Assembly: GCA_963682055.1 (NCBI GenBank)
Contig: OY821748.1
Coordinates: 5,738,343-5,802,342 of the forward strand
From: Primula veris
Lineage: Eukaryota > Streptophyta > Magnoliopsida > Ericales > Primulaceae
Direction: 5' to 3'
Length of the DNA stretch: 64,000 nucleotides
Of the stretch, positions 1 to 12,479 are shown one piece after another. Positions within the stretch are counted from its first letter, which is position 1. Each line of letters opens with the position of its first letter. The notes beneath the pieces are model-generated. The model had not been told where the DNA came from, did not search any database, and saw only the letters and a program-made list of their open reading frames with translations. Position numbers and translations under genes: made by a program.

Positions 1-728
1 TTTTCATCACATTAATTGTTCTAATGACACGAAAATTAACCGGCAAACAATTGCCTCGCTAGCAATCGCTAAATATATAAAATAATCCCCCTATTCTTAT
101 TTTGGAAAAAAGGAATGTGTTAGACTTTCAAATTCAGAAGCGTTAATATGTGATAACTGTGATTGAAACACCGAACTTTCACATTGCTATTGAAGTTTTG
201 GTGGCACAAATTGCTCAATAGAACTGGTGAAAATGAAAAAGAAAAAAAACAAGATTTATGATGATACATACTCTATAAATTGATTAGAAAATAAATGTTA
301 TTTTCTAGAAGATGTCAAGTGACTTCCTTTTAGATCATGGAAATTGTATTGAGGCGTAAAGCCGGTTTGCGGTAATTGGCCAAACTTGGCAAGTAACGTT
401 GATGATTAATATAATGAAAACAACCAAATTTTGCAAATTACCCATATAGTGTGCATGTCGTTGTTTGAACTTTTACTTAAAATTAAGAAGAAATGAATTC
501 TTATGAGACCATATAAAACCTCCCGTGTTGTTGTAAGTGCTGAAAGAAAATTCTATAAAATTATAATTCAATAATTCAAGTTTACGGGATACAAAAGTGG
601 CTTCTCGCAAGGAAACAAAGTTGACGTACAGATTGATGGATCGTTAATAAAGACAGTTCATCCATGTAAATACTGTTTCATTTAATTTTCAGGTTTGTAT
701 GATAGCACACCATACTAGAGTATGAATG

Positions 729-731
<3 letters not shown>

Positions 732-764
<33 letters not shown>
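732..764. repeat. (TA)n microsatellite
   Basis: Uninterrupted alternating T and A, about 16 dinucleotide units, seen directly. Confidence 0.95.
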
Positions 765-767
<3 letters not shown>

Positions 768-1043
768 ACGAAATTATGAAACCTATCTGTATGTAGATAT
801 TTTGTTGTCTCCGCATTCATAGATAGCTCTCGTCTTTTCTTGATCATTCACTTAGCTGGTCTTTCCTTTTTTAACTGCATAATCCGAGAATGTAAATGCA
901 ATATAAAAGCAAAAAGCAAAATAATACGGCTCTAATCTACAATCAGACTCTAAATCAGCAAGTATATATATATATATGTTACGGTATATCAATTAACAAA
1001 AAATACTTGATCGACAAATCGTAATTAAGTATTTTTTGATCGA

Positions 1044-1105
1044 CATTGTTACTGAGAACTTAAACATTGTTTACTGTATTATAATTTAAGTTCTCAGTAA
1101 CAATG
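1044..1105. repeat. Inverted repeat with 21-bp perfect arms
   Basis: Arm 1044-1064 is the exact reverse complement of 1085-1105, separated by 20 nt. The spacer contains a further nested partial palindrome continuing to about 1120. It could be the core of a degraded MITE; no target duplication was identified. Confidence 0.8.
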
Positions 1106-1579
1106 TTTATAATACAGTATTCAAATGTAAATTAGTTCACGGGGAAGAAAAAAAAAAAGAAAAAAAAGTAACTGAGTCTAATCTTCAATATATGGTACAT
1201 CGTTCATGATATTGAAGAAAAATGATACCATATATATTGAGAAGCATTTTCCTTTTGGAGGGTTTTATCAAGAAACACTTGATGAACCAGATTGCAATAG
1301 TACCCTATATAATTAGTGCTTGTAAATCATATGTTACAGTTAATTAATATCAAGTCTTAACTTAATACCAAGATAACTTGAAGATTTTTTGGTCTTAGCA
1401 TAGCTTACTATAAAAACTGGTTGTCTTGTTTATCTTTATGCGACCACCTCGTGCAGTTGACTTCACCTAAATCTGAAATTTGTCAGCAACTAATTGATAA
1501 TTAATTATGTTAATCACACTACTTCTACTTCCCTGAAATTGATCAATCTGACAACCTAAAATAAATCAAAGGTGGGGTG

Positions 1580-1992
1580 TGATGGATGAGAAGCCACCGT
1601 TTAGATTGTTTACGGCATAACCAAAACCAAATTGATGGAATAAGTACACATACGGGGTTGCTCATGGTGCAACACCGTGAGCAACTCCGGACCAAAATAG
1701 GGTCATGCGCCCAAACTCGCAAAGTATCACCACAAAATATGAAAAATAAGAGTTGTATTTCTCTCTATCTTTATTATTGTATAAGTAATAATATGATGCA
1801 TCTACCAAATTTTATACAAACCGTAACGGGCCACTTCGCAATTAGGAAAACACTCAATGAATAAAATAAACCATAATTGCGAATATACTAAAAAAATAAA
1901 ATAAACCAAGTCAATAAATAAAAATAGTCTAGTGCCAAAAATTAAATAAATTAATAAAAGGCGCTATAGCCATAATAGGTTTAGATCCATCA
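1580..1992 (-). repeat. 3' LTR of the small LTR element
   Basis: This copy is 413 bp and aligns collinearly with 3424-3788, for example both contain 'aaaaataagagttgtat' and 'aaataaattaataaaag'. Ends are TG and CA. Confidence 0.75.
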
Positions 1993-3423
1993 CTCACCCC
2001 TCCTTATTGAATCCTTTTTGAATCGGCATTGACCCCAAGATCCGCACAATCCTCCTACAAAAACACCTCATCCACACACGTGACAAATCATTTGCGAATA
2101 CGTTTTACTTTTCCTATATCCAGTGGAAGTCTCAACATCCCCCGCCTATAATCTCGAGTCATCCATCTTATATGATATGTCGGAATGCAGAATACTTGTA
2201 TCCAAACCCCCAATTTTTGGTGTTGTCACATCTTGGGAGCTCGTCCAAACTAACTCCCTTATCAACAAACTCTAGTATTTAAGAGAATATAGCGATATGA
2301 GTCCTTCAATTGTGTTCACTGCAATAAATATGATACTTCAAAGACAACTGATTCATCCACAAAAGTGTATACTTTTGATGGTATTTATTGCCATTTTATC
2401 TATCTAAATATGCATCATTATAGTATTTTATACTTGTTTTGTGTATTTTACTATTTTGTAACCGATAACCTCCGTATTCCATGACCCATTAATTAAATTG
2501 TTTCGGAAGTCCAAATTTGTGACAAATAGTGTCGTACGAGCAAATGAACTAACAAAAATAATGCAACGATTAAAATACGACATGTCTCGACCATCCAATA
2601 CAAATTAATCAAACTCGCGTCTCAACTACAAGCCCCTTATCAATCGAAAAATGTAACTTTTGTCCTTTTTTATGTTCTTCTCAAGAGAAAAATCATTATT
2701 TAAAATGTCAAACGTAACCAATCATCATCACTATAGACATCAAATATTGGTCAATCAACATAATTGTCCTTTTCTTGTTCGTTATCAGTGTCGTTAGGAG
2801 AATATATATCAAATCGTTCCTTGACTCCCAAGACATAAAACTCATCTACAAATCCATTTTCAATGTAATTTTCTTTTTCTTTTTCGACTTTCAAAGATAC
2901 TATATTTGATCAAAATCCTCAATACCATCAAACTCATCATCAATATAGTTATTAAAAATTGGTGGGATATTCCAATCGTCAAAAACATCCAAATTATTAG
3001 ATGAAAACAACTCAAAATTTGTATCTTTTGCAAGACTAAAAGGTAAATTGTGAAAAAAATCTAAAGTCGATATAGAAAATAATATAGCTTCCTCAGTTGC
3101 AATTTTCAAAACCTTAACTGTCGAGTCGTTTTCTGAAACCCTAGATAACGAATGTCTTTTGGAAACCCAACAAATAGTTTCAGTCCGTGTTTGGACCAAA
3201 TGGTACCCGACCCCCTGCCTCAACTTTTTCCGTCATGGGCTCCATGCATCGTGGGACAGACCACAGCCTAACCAAGCCGCTGCTCCTCCGGTTGTTCTTA
3301 CACAAAAGTTTTTCAATTCCTTTCATCACGCGACATTGTGATTTAGCTAAATCCAAGATCGTTTATTCCAATTTCGTGAAAATATTTTTTTTTGCCCCTG
3401 AATCGAATGCTCTGGATACCAAT

Positions 3424-3788
3424 TGATGGACGAGAGTCCACCATTTAGGTTGTTCATGATACAATCAAGACTAAATTGATGAAATACGTCCACCGAAGGG
3501 GTTGCTCACGGTGCAACACAACAAGCAAAATGGGATAACGCGCCCACACTCGCAAATAATCGCCACAAAGATGAAAAATAAGAGTTGTATCTCTCTAGTT
3601 TTATTATTGTCTAAATAATAATGAGATACAAACCCTAACGGACAACTTCACAATTAGACAAACACCTAAGGACCCTAATTGCAAATATACTAATGAAAAT
3701 AAAAAAACCAAATCAAAAAGTATTGTGCCAAAAAGGAAATAAATTAATAAAAGACAGTATAGCCTTAATAGCCATAGATCATCCATCA
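3424..3788 (-). repeat. 5' LTR of the small LTR element
   Basis: This copy is 365 bp with TG and CA ends. It abuts the initiator-Met-like primer site at 3409-3422. It differs from the other copy by indels and many substitutions. Confidence 0.75.
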
Positions 3789-3807
3789 GAGTGACAATAC
3801 CCACAGT

Positions 3808-4279
3808 TAGGGGTGATAATGAGGCGAAAGGAGACGAAAACGGTCTATTTCGTTTTCGTTTTGTTTACTTTTATGGTTTTCGTTATCATTTCGTTTTCGT
3901 GACGAAGCAGAAAATTTCATTTCGTGTTCGTTTCGTTAAGGATATGAAAATTTCGTTTCGTCTCATGAACCAATTTTTATACTTATATATATATTTTTTT
4001 ATTTTATATATCTAACATAATATATTATAAATTTATTATTACAAACATATTAATATATATTAATTAAAAATAAATTCATATATCTAATATATATATAATA
4101 AATGAAAACAAAATTTCACGAAACAAACATGTCTGTGATCATTATCATCTCGTTTACTAAACGAAATGTATATTTTCGTTCATTATCATTTGATTTAGTA
4201 ATGAACGAAACTGAGCCGAACTCTCTTAACGAAACGAATACGAAATTTTTAGAAATGTTTTGCCTCATTCTCAATCCTA
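3808..4279. mobile_element. hAT-like MITE, 472 bp
   Basis: Imperfect terminal inverted repeats begin TAGGGGTGATAATGAGGC on the left and read taggattgagaatgaggc from the right. The flanking octamers cccacagt (3800-3807) and ctcacggt (4280-4287) match at 6 of 8 positions, as expected for an aged 8-bp hAT target duplication. The interior is rich in 'cgttttcgtt' on the left and its complement on the right. There is no coding capacity. It lies 19 bp beyond the end of the small LTR element. Confidence 0.7.
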
Positions 4280-4708
4280 CTCACGGTGAAGATATATGAT
4301 AATGATACCATTTTGTCTAAAGGTTGCTAGCTTAAGATAGCCAAATTGATCGTCTTCAGTTCAATTCCTGAGAACCTAAGCTTTTTGGATTGTGCTAGTC
4401 GAAGGTAATATGATTCGAGATATTTCCGCCAGACAACAAATTTATCTTGAGTGTTGTCTAAAAATTAACTGACTGTTTCGGCTTACTATAAAACGGATCC
4501 AGATCGTTACAATAGTGAAACCATTTTTAGCAAGAATACATTTCTTTATTTACGACTATTGAACAGTAATACTCAAAAACGAAGTAAATGTTAGCCGATG
4601 TCCTGAATGTACAAAGTCGAAGTTAGGTCGTGTGTCTTTGGATGAAAATCCATATCGATAGTGATGGATTTCAGTTTTTCTTTACTAACAACTTTAGATT
4701 TGAGCTGT

Positions 4709-4730
4709 TGATGTACAATTTTGTACATCA
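4709..4730. repeat. 22-nt near-perfect palindrome
   Basis: Arms TGATGTACAA and TTGTACATCA with a central TT. No associated gene was seen. Confidence 0.85.
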
Positions 4731-5120
4731 TCAAGACATCAACCCCCTTTTCTAGAAAATCACCCAACACACGTTATTGACATTTATATGTGATCAATAC
4801 TTTTTTGAATAACTAAAGTCTGCTAATAACTTTGGATACAGAAGAAGAAAGTATTATCCATTAAATTGGCTAACCATAAGAAAGTTAAATTTCAAATATG
4901 AAGACTAATTATACATGCTGGTGTGCTCTTAATTATAAACTAAAACCAACATTTAGAAACCATCTATTGATCAGTTCATTAATTGATAGTACTATTTTTC
5001 TGGAATCCTCTTTGTTGGTCTCTTTGTTCGAATAGGCCAAGTATATAGAAAAGAGGACCCCATTAGTTTTTCTTGGGTTTTCCTTATAAAGATGGTAAAC
5101 ACTATTAAAAAAAAATAATT

Positions 5121-5297
5121 CATTTAGCATCATAATTTTTTCATAATTTTTTTTCGGTTATATTATTAAAATGGTTGTGGCTAAATTTTAGCAACAATTT
5201 AGCAACAAATAGCAACATAATTTATTGCTAAACTGTTGTTAAAATTTAGGCACAACCAATTTAGCAATATAACCGAAAAAAATCATAATGCTAAATG
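5121..5297. mobile_element. Foldback MITE, about 177 bp
   Basis: The ends CATTTAGCAT and ATGCTAAATG are inverted, and the inner parts also pair ('cggttatat' with 'atataaccg', 'ggttgtg' with 'cacaacc', and the tttagcaac motifs). The tttagcaac core resembles the core of the CACTA-type MITEs at 24901 and 47773, so they may be related. Confidence 0.7.
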
Positions 5298-6901
5298 AAA
5301 TTTTTATTACAGGTAAAACTAAATACAGCGAAACAAGTAATTAATTATAATTGATAGTTAAGCTACCGAAACAAGCTTTTACTTTGATATAATAAATAAA
5401 ATATGGGTTTTCTTCCCCAATTAATTAAAAAAATAATACTAGGCCTCTATGTTCATTAGCATTGGAAACATAATATGTCTTCGACTATATATAAGACAAA
5501 CCCAAGGACTATTATACATACATTAAAGTTGGTGTGTATAAGCAAACATTTTTGTACGTATATTCCAAACTATTATTTACTTGCTTGCATTGAGCCGTTA
5601 ATCTATCTTGATTGCATTTCCCAAGGAGGTTCAACACAATGCCACAATAAATCTACAAACCAACAACTTGAAATGCAAGCCAATTTAGGAATTAATTACA
5701 GGCATCGAGGTACTAATTTGCCACGCTTTCCTTGGGTTTGTTTTATGCAATTGCTAATATTTGTCTTATCATTGGTTCATGGTCATAATTTTTTTTCTCA
5801 AAATACAAAACATACATCCATTACGAATCCCATAAACCAACATATTGTTCCACTTGACCACGGCCACATACAAGATTATGGGATAGCTAGTTTAGTCAGA
5901 CATGGTGATCGCCTATCATATATATATATATTTATGGTCCAAAACAAAGTGGCATGTAGCGTATGAATGACCAATTCGGTTTTTCAAAATAAAGACTTAA
6001 GTATAAAATTGATTGGCGTGTTAATTTTGATATCATTTTTTTGGGCTATGTAATTTTGATGTTATGATCGCTGTTTGAGTGACAACTTTATTGATAAGTC
6101 ATAATATACGCAATGAGATTTGCACTTATGACCGTTACGAGTGTTAATGAGATTTCATAGAAAGAGCTTAAAATTAATTCTTCATATACATGTAAGATGT
6201 TTTACACTAATTTTACTTCTTATTATGATTTTCATCTCCTTGATAGTTGGTCAAAGAATTCTCAGTTCCAACCCGAGTACGGACGAAATAAGTTGGACTA
6301 TTATTTTTTGGAAACTACATAAATGCTAGTAATAGACATTACTAACTGAAAAAGTACCTCACCAAAAACAAACCAAATATCTAAGATTTGAACTGAGTTT
6401 TACATGTAAATTACATTGATTGATAACTACAATATCTTATAAATTAGCCTCCAATTTTGCTTATGATTTATGATATTGCCGCTTTAACGACTCGTAGATT
6501 TACAAAGTTTGCGACAAAACATTAGCAAATGTATGACTTGCTTGTTCCGAATCATATTTATATATATATAAAGTTACATTGAAAACCAAATTAATGATCA
6601 AACAATAGTTACCTCTTATGAAAACGAGTTGATTTTTTTACTTTTAGACATTTTGATTGTTAGAGTTGGGTCAGCGCAACGGTACTGAAATTGCTGCCAA
6701 AAGACCTAGAGTTTATGGGGTTGAGTCGTTGAAGCAGTCACTTGATGAAATGCAAGAGAAGTCTGTCTATATTGAACCCAAAATGGCTCAACCCCTCCTA
6801 GACCTTCATCGGAGCTTTAGCAACAAGTTTTCCATATATTTGATCCACATTTGGTAATTTCCAACCAAACTAATTATAATTAAAATTGAATTCTTACTCT
6901 T

Positions 6902-7501
6902 TTATCGAAATGAAAAATTGCATTCCGGTCCACTAGATGAGCAACAAACAGAATCATCAGGGGATTTATCACCTCTTCGTCTTTTATCAACTTTCGGGCG
7001 ACTAAAACTCGTCGAGGCCATGAGAGAGATTAGAAGATCGGAAAACGCGCCCACGATAAACTTGTGAGTATGTTTAGGGTTTAGCATCAAATAACACAAG
7101 AGTAGCTCATGTAAGAAGTCCCAATCGCCCTCAACATCTGTATACTCTCTTGCTTCCACCATTTCCTGCATCGACTTTCTAAAGTCCGAGTACGGGTCCG
7201 GTGAGTCCGTCTGCACCGCCACACCACCATCCACTGCAGCGGTTCGGACAGGGGTCGCCGGAGAGGACCTTTCCGGGGAGTCAAGGATGGAGTTGGATTG
7301 TCCCGGGGAGGAGAAGAAAAAGCGGTCGGAAGTATAAAGAGAGGAGAAATCCGGCGGGGGAGAGTCGGAGGAGACCGAGAAACTAGGGTTTTTGGTGACT
7401 AGGGTTTGATGTGATGGGGAAGAAGGTGAGGGAAGAGAGGTGGGGAGACACTTGAAGTGCGAAAAACAGATGTTAAGGTGTTTCCAGAAAATGTTGGCCA
7501 T
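6902..7501 (-). CDS. OVATE family protein (OFP) transcriptional repressor
   Basis: A 199-residue single-exon protein on the minus strand. The OVATE domain lies at about residues 92-158: a valine-acidic entry (VAVQTDSPDPYSDFRKSM), then an EMVEAREY helix, a variable loop with a D/E cluster, FLHELLLCYLMLNPK, and the closing HKFIVGAFSDLL. The N-terminus (residues 5-20, FWKHLNICFSHFKCLP) and a serine/proline-rich linker with an SSLY motif are like short OFPs of the OFP12/OFP16 type. OFPs are plant-specific nuclear regulators that act mainly as repressors, often through TALE homeodomain partners, affecting organ shape and secondary wall or hormone responses. The length fits the short OFP class. The chosen ATG (7499-7501) is the first in frame and lies about 57 nt downstream of a TATA box. 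Family assignment is secure; the subgroup is inference. Confidence 0.92.
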   Translation of the reverse strand: MANIFWKHLNICFSHFKCLPTSLPSPSSPSHQTLVTKNPSFSVSSDSPPPDFSSLYTSDRFFFSSPGQSNSILDSPERSSPATPVRTAAVDGGVAVQTDSPDPYSDFRKSMQEMVEAREYTDVEGDWDFLHELLLCYLMLNPKHTHKFIVGAFSDLLISLMASTSFSRPKVDKRRRGDKSPDDSVCCSSSGPECNFSFR

Positions 7502-7557
7502 TTTTTGTGTTAGTGAGGTGAGTGTTTCTTGTTCATATGTGTATGTGTGTGTGTTTT

Positions 7558-7566
7558 GTATATATA
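7558..7566 (-). promoter_or_regulatory. TATA box of the OFP gene
   Basis: The minus strand reads ACTATATATACA just upstream of the ATG at 7501, leaving a short leader of about 30 nt if transcription starts at the usual distance. Confidence 0.6.
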
Positions 7567-7569
7567 GTG

Positions 7570-10500
7570 TTGGAAAACATCATGATTATTACAACTAGGT
7601 AAATTTTGAAGGAGAGAAAGGCCTTTAGGGAAAAGCTATATTTATATAGAATGTATTTTATCATCTATATAAATAATGTTGCAGTAATTTTCTAGTCTAG
7701 TATTCAATAAGATTATACAGAGAGGAAAAAGTTGAAGTCACTAGAAGTCATGTTACATTTAACATTTGGTTATTTCAGAAATCTAGCTATGAGGTTAATT
7801 TAAAAAGAAAATTATTTGGTACTGTATTTTCAATTGCAACAGTAAAAGTCTAGGACTCTTGTTAGTTCTATAAAAGTGGCAGTCTCTGTACTTACGAGCC
7901 ATAGGTCAATCTAAATTATTAAAGATAGTATCAATTATATGTGATTTTTTACTCTTTCGGAGTAAATAGTTCGTCGGCCGTCCTTTTTAGCCATATACGG
8001 ATTATTTGATAACTATTTACCAACATTTTTTGGACTTTTTCATGGATCTATGGACAAAATATTATTGGAGTGTGTAACGTAGTTATTCATTAATTTTTCG
8101 AGTTCTTAATGTGTGTGTTTTGGACATTTTCATGAAATGTCGTGGCTTATACATTGTAGTACTAGTCGGTATAAAATGTAGACACAAACTAAATTTAAGA
8201 TGAATTATATATTTGTATAACCATTGACCTAGTAATAGTACACACATTAGGGACATGCCCGAGATGGAAATGCAACTGGTCACTCAAACATTATACGTAG
8301 GGTCTATATATGCACGTATGAGAACATTTAAAGATTCTTCATATTGAGGAACCTAATATTATTGTTTTATAATATCTAACATTTTATATTTCTAGGGTGG
8401 TGCGTCTTTTTTTGGTACAACTAGGAGGGAATATGCATGTCTCATGGAGACAATCTGGTAAATGATGCAATTTTTATATATAGTTTAAATCAACATCAAT
8501 ATTTATATGATACATGCATTTTGAGATTATATATATATATAAGTAAGATGATCATCAATATTGAGATGTTACTTTATTGTTATTACTAATTAATGCTTTA
8601 GCCCATACCATACAAGTTTTATGCTATTCCAGTTTTATAGAAAAGATAAACTTTCAATTTTTTTGGACAATGCACTGACAATTTTTAATGATGCTAAAGC
8701 ATTCACACCAACCTTTCCATAATTTTTTTCAAATATAGAGAGAATTCTACTTTTTATTATACATAGAGTCATTTATAATTTACATAATTTTCTAGTCTCT
8801 ATTTATATAATATTAAATTTTTCTTAAGCACAAAAGCATCAAATGAATTAAGTAGGGTCCGATAATTTAATTTTTAGGCTTTGAAAAAAAATATTTGTTC
8901 TCTATTTATAAAGATATGTCATGGTTCTCTCTAACCATATAGATTGAATTATGAGTTTGATATTGTGAATGGTTTTTTATATCTAAACTGTTCAAATTTT
9001 TTAAAAAAGTGAATTATGAAGAGTGAGACGTGCCTTTTGTATTTAATAACACTCATTTTGGAGTTACAAAATTTGTTATTTACAAATTATAGCAATATGC
9101 CACAGTCCGTAACGGAATGAGAATTGTTGATGGAATTTTTTTTCCAGTTGAGCCCGCGGAATAAATTGTTGCGAACTGTTAAGAGTGGTTAGGGTTCACG
9201 GACTTTCTTGGGTTTTTTGTCATGCTTTGTTTATTTTTCCTCTGATGATTCTCATCAATCTAAAACCCATTCCAAATGGACCGGACTGATCGATTCCGGC
9301 TAAATTAAAATTGGTTAAATCACCAAAACCAGACTCATAATTCCAATCTCATATATAACTTAATTATTAGCGTAGGGAACCCATTTATTGATGGTTGAAT
9401 TGGACTAAAAAAGAGCTATACTGGATGGATTTACCTTAAAACGATAAATTTAAAGTAAAGAAAAAAAGTTAACTTAAAATATGAACAACCAACTACATAT
9501 TTATTATTGAGAAAAAAAAAGAACGATTCACCAAATTCTATCTTGTATGTTGCAAGAAAACTAGCTTACACGTTACCACTCAAGAGTCCAGATGCAATTT
9601 TCCACTAGAATTTTGTAGAGGTAGGACAATGTGCAAATCCAATTGTGGCCCCCAAATTATTTTATTCATCAATAGGGTGACAAACAAGGCAATGATTTTA
9701 TTTTATTTTCAATAAAAGACATGGGTGACATTGTAAGCTATAACTGTAGTAAAGAACTACTGTTGTCATCATACTGATTTGTGGTCTCAGGCTGATTTTA
9801 AAAGAAATTTACAGTTAACTCACGTGAATTTTAGTGCCTAAAATCAAACACCTGACCACTGTCACACTTCATTTATTGAGTAAGGCTGTTTTCTTGGACA
9901 TACTCACAAATTGCAAAAAATGTGGTTTGCTGTAAACATTGTTCACATGTAAACTATAACACGCTCCTATATATTCTAAACCTAAAACGGCAAAGATAAA
10001 TATGGCATGCCACAGAAAAAAAAAACCGAAGCCTGTTTGCTTGCCAGATTATAAATTCTGGAACTATGAGTTCATCGGTATAAGAACGGAATGAGAAAAT
10101 ATGATGGGATTAGTAATCCCGTGATTTATAATACCACCCCCTATTTATTACAAATTAATAACTCATTTCTCCATAATTTGAAGTCTGAATTTACTAATAG
10201 TGTCGACTTCACTTTACGTATCAAACACGGTAGTTATAGGTACTCGTATTTATAATCCCGTTATATCTTAATCCCACCCTAAAGAAACAAAGCTTGAAAA
10301 AAGCGAAAACGGTACAGAGTTCTTATAGTAATTGGGGCCACCAATTTGGAAGTAAAATGTTAGTGCAAAAACATAACCGACACAGAAATATTTAGTTATC
10401 AAAGATTTTAACACTAAATTTATTTTACTCATATATCCCGCATGGCAGTACAATCCCTCTTCTTTCTCTCTCTCTAATTAAATTACTAAAATTTCAACTT

Positions 10501-11330
10501 AGTTGACTCTCATATCTTTTTTTTAAAATAAATGACGGAAAAACTCATATTTTTATTTTATTAATAGTAGTTAAAAATAAAAAAATATGAAGGAAAACCC
10601 CCCACAAAGAATACAAAAAAAAGGGGGCAAAAGTACCCCTATTCGAAATATGGTCTATCAAAAAGACAAGATTACAACTTGTAAAACTAAATGAAAATTT
10701 CGTAAATAACTTGAGAGACTTCTTATGTAATAAACAGCAACTTGGGCCACATACTATGCGTGTCATCATACGCCCAATTCTTGTCTGAGAATAGCAAACG
10801 TCCTTACTTAGAGAGAGAGCAGAGAACTTATCCCAACAAAAAATGGCGAAAAAACTCATCATCTTAAAATTAGGTACATCGACGATTCCATTTTCAGTAT
10901 TCCAGTCAGAGTGGGATGAAAATCACAAACCCTATCTGAAAAAATAGCATGTCCTCCCCTAGCAAAAAGATCTGCTGATTTGTTACATTCTCTAAATTTA
11001 TGACCAATTTCCACCATCTTACATGTCTATCTTTAAACTTTTTCCCCATTGTTTATAAACTTTTATTTCTATGCTCCCCATTGTTTATAAACTTTTATTT
11101 CTATGTAATGAAAAAATTACATAAAAAAATTGTTCGTCTTATCATATGTTTTTGTACTTGTATTATTTACTCCTTGAATTTATCACACTAATATATGTTT
11201 GTTTAATTATCGTTCATAGATGAATATTACTCGATGTTTGCTTTAACTAACAATTTATATAAAATCACTTTTCTCATAAGGGCCTCAATTTTCAAGGTTT
11301 TGTATGGCTTCCGAAACTCTGGAAACGGCA
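7570..11330. other. Long AT-rich intergenic region
   Basis: No frame encodes a recognisable protein. Apart from an exact 30-bp direct repeat (listed separately) and scattered TA runs (about 8532-8540) I see no structured element. Frames at 10268-10453 and 10545-10862 (-) are low-complexity and unconvincing. Confidence 0.5.
11044..11106. repeat. 30-bp direct repeat, two copies
   Basis: The segment starting 'ccccattgtttataaac' and ending 'tttctatg' occurs at 11044-11073 and again at 11077-11106, without mismatch. Confidence 0.9.
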
Positions 11331-12479
11331 CGGTGCCGATCCACTATTGAACTGAAGGATGAGAATTCTTCACATATTTTAAAAAGTATGCATCAAGTAA
11401 AAAAAGAGGTACTAAATTGGCATGAACCTGACCACAATTATAACTCACACCAGATTCAATAAATGTGCAGTACTGCTAATATATTACGCGAGTATATATC
11501 AATTCAGAAACACGTAAGACCTCGGAGTCCACGAAGCCCCCCCTGAAAAACTGCAAAGAAATAGGCCCTTAAGATCGTTTGATCGTTTATCACACTCCAA
11601 TGCCTCTTTACAATCGGCTTACTAAAGCAGAACAAAACTGATCGGTATTTTTAGATATACCAATATTCTTCTAAGTTTCACACGTCAAATGGTAACTAAT
11701 CCGTACAAAGATTCCGTTGCTAAATAAATTTTGGACATAAAATCATGCAAGTCTTTAGTAAGATTAACGGTAGGTACTTCTACACCACAAAGAGCGCCTA
11801 GTTGAAAACTGAAGACATGTAGATACAACTTTTCAACGTAAATCACTCATTTCTTTCTTACTCACCATGCATCTGTGCATAGCAGCATACTCGTCATGCA
11901 TAATCTTAAAATGGGTGCAATATAGTTATTTGGTCATAATTTTGGTTTTTCAAATGAGCTTGTTAAAGTTCTTCATTTAAAAAGGCAAAAAGAAGGATCA
12001 TTCGTCACTTTTGGGGGAATAAAAACAAGCAAAAGCCGTAGTCCATAAGTTTTTCTATATAAATTAGAGTTTTTAAGGTCTTGATTGTCAGTTTCAGATA
12101 TTAAGAACTGTAAACCCAAAGCAAACATGTTCTCTAGAAAGTAACTTACACTTTTTGATCCAAAATTTCTTTACTATTGTCTGTCTTGTATACTTAAGCA
12201 ACCATCTAGTTTTGAAACTTTAGTTTAGTGAATGAGAAGTAGGTGCGGATTCTAATAAGCAGTACATGGTTGCCAACGAGAAACTTCAAAATTTAAATCA
12301 AGTCTAGTGTAGTTCCAGATTATGCAAGACCGACTAGAAACATACAAGCAAACACACCAAACAATATCTAACCGAAAGCATTATTTATAAATTTGTCAAA
12401 TAAAGCTTGTCGTAAGCTGTGAAGTTCAACAAGCTAAAGGTAGATCAAAGTATCAAACTCTATCAATCGACCACAACCT
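11331..12479. repeat. Diverged copy of the SPH-unit spacer
   Basis: About 11340-11890 aligns with 25100-25340 and 47960-48190 (shared landmarks: 'gagaa(t)tcttcacat', 'gcagagtacttct', 'aaatcactcatttctt', then the 'gtgcatatgtgcat' motif). About 11890-12110 aligns with 37400-37570 and 51560-51740 ('caaacgagcttgttggagttcttcatt'). It is therefore the downstream flank of the oldest, leftmost SPH unit. No coding sequence was seen. Confidence 0.65.

Larger units (their letters stand above)
1..1579. other. AT-rich intergenic DNA, no gene seen
   Basis: No open frame here looks like a protein I recognise. The stretch holds a TA microsatellite, a second short TA run near 960-977, and a perfect inverted repeat at 1044-1105, annotated separately. 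Composition is typical of plant intergenic DNA. Confidence 0.6.
1580..3788 (-). mobile_element. Small non-autonomous LTR retrotransposon (2.2 kb)
   Basis: Two diverged direct repeats (1580-1992 and 3424-3788) each start TG and end CA. Read on the minus strand, the 5' LTR (3788 to 3424) is followed at once by a primer-binding site resembling the initiator-Met type (complement of 3409-3422, reading TTGGTATCCAGAGC, one base more than the canonical TGGTATCAGAGC). The 3' LTR is preceded by a polypurine tract (complement of about 1993-2005). The flanks read gggtg (1575-1579) and gagtg (3789-3793), a 5-bp target duplication with one mismatch. The 1.4-kb interior has no recognisable gag or pol; its longest frame (minus, 2900-3223) is acidic and unrecognised. 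LTR divergence suggests an old insertion. It is probably mobilised in trans like other non-autonomous LTR elements. Confidence 0.75.
4288..6901. other. AT-rich intergenic DNA
   Basis: Apart from a palindrome and a MITE listed separately, I recognise nothing. A 163-codon frame at 5475-5966 (+) has no recognisable domain and is interrupted by low-complexity 'tatata' coding; I treat it as chance. A frame at 6657-6857 (+) is also unrecognised. Confidence 0.5.

Noticed and set aside
5475..5966. 163-codon plus-strand frame
   Set aside because: No domain, no promoter or splice context, and part is coded by a TA repeat; likely chance.
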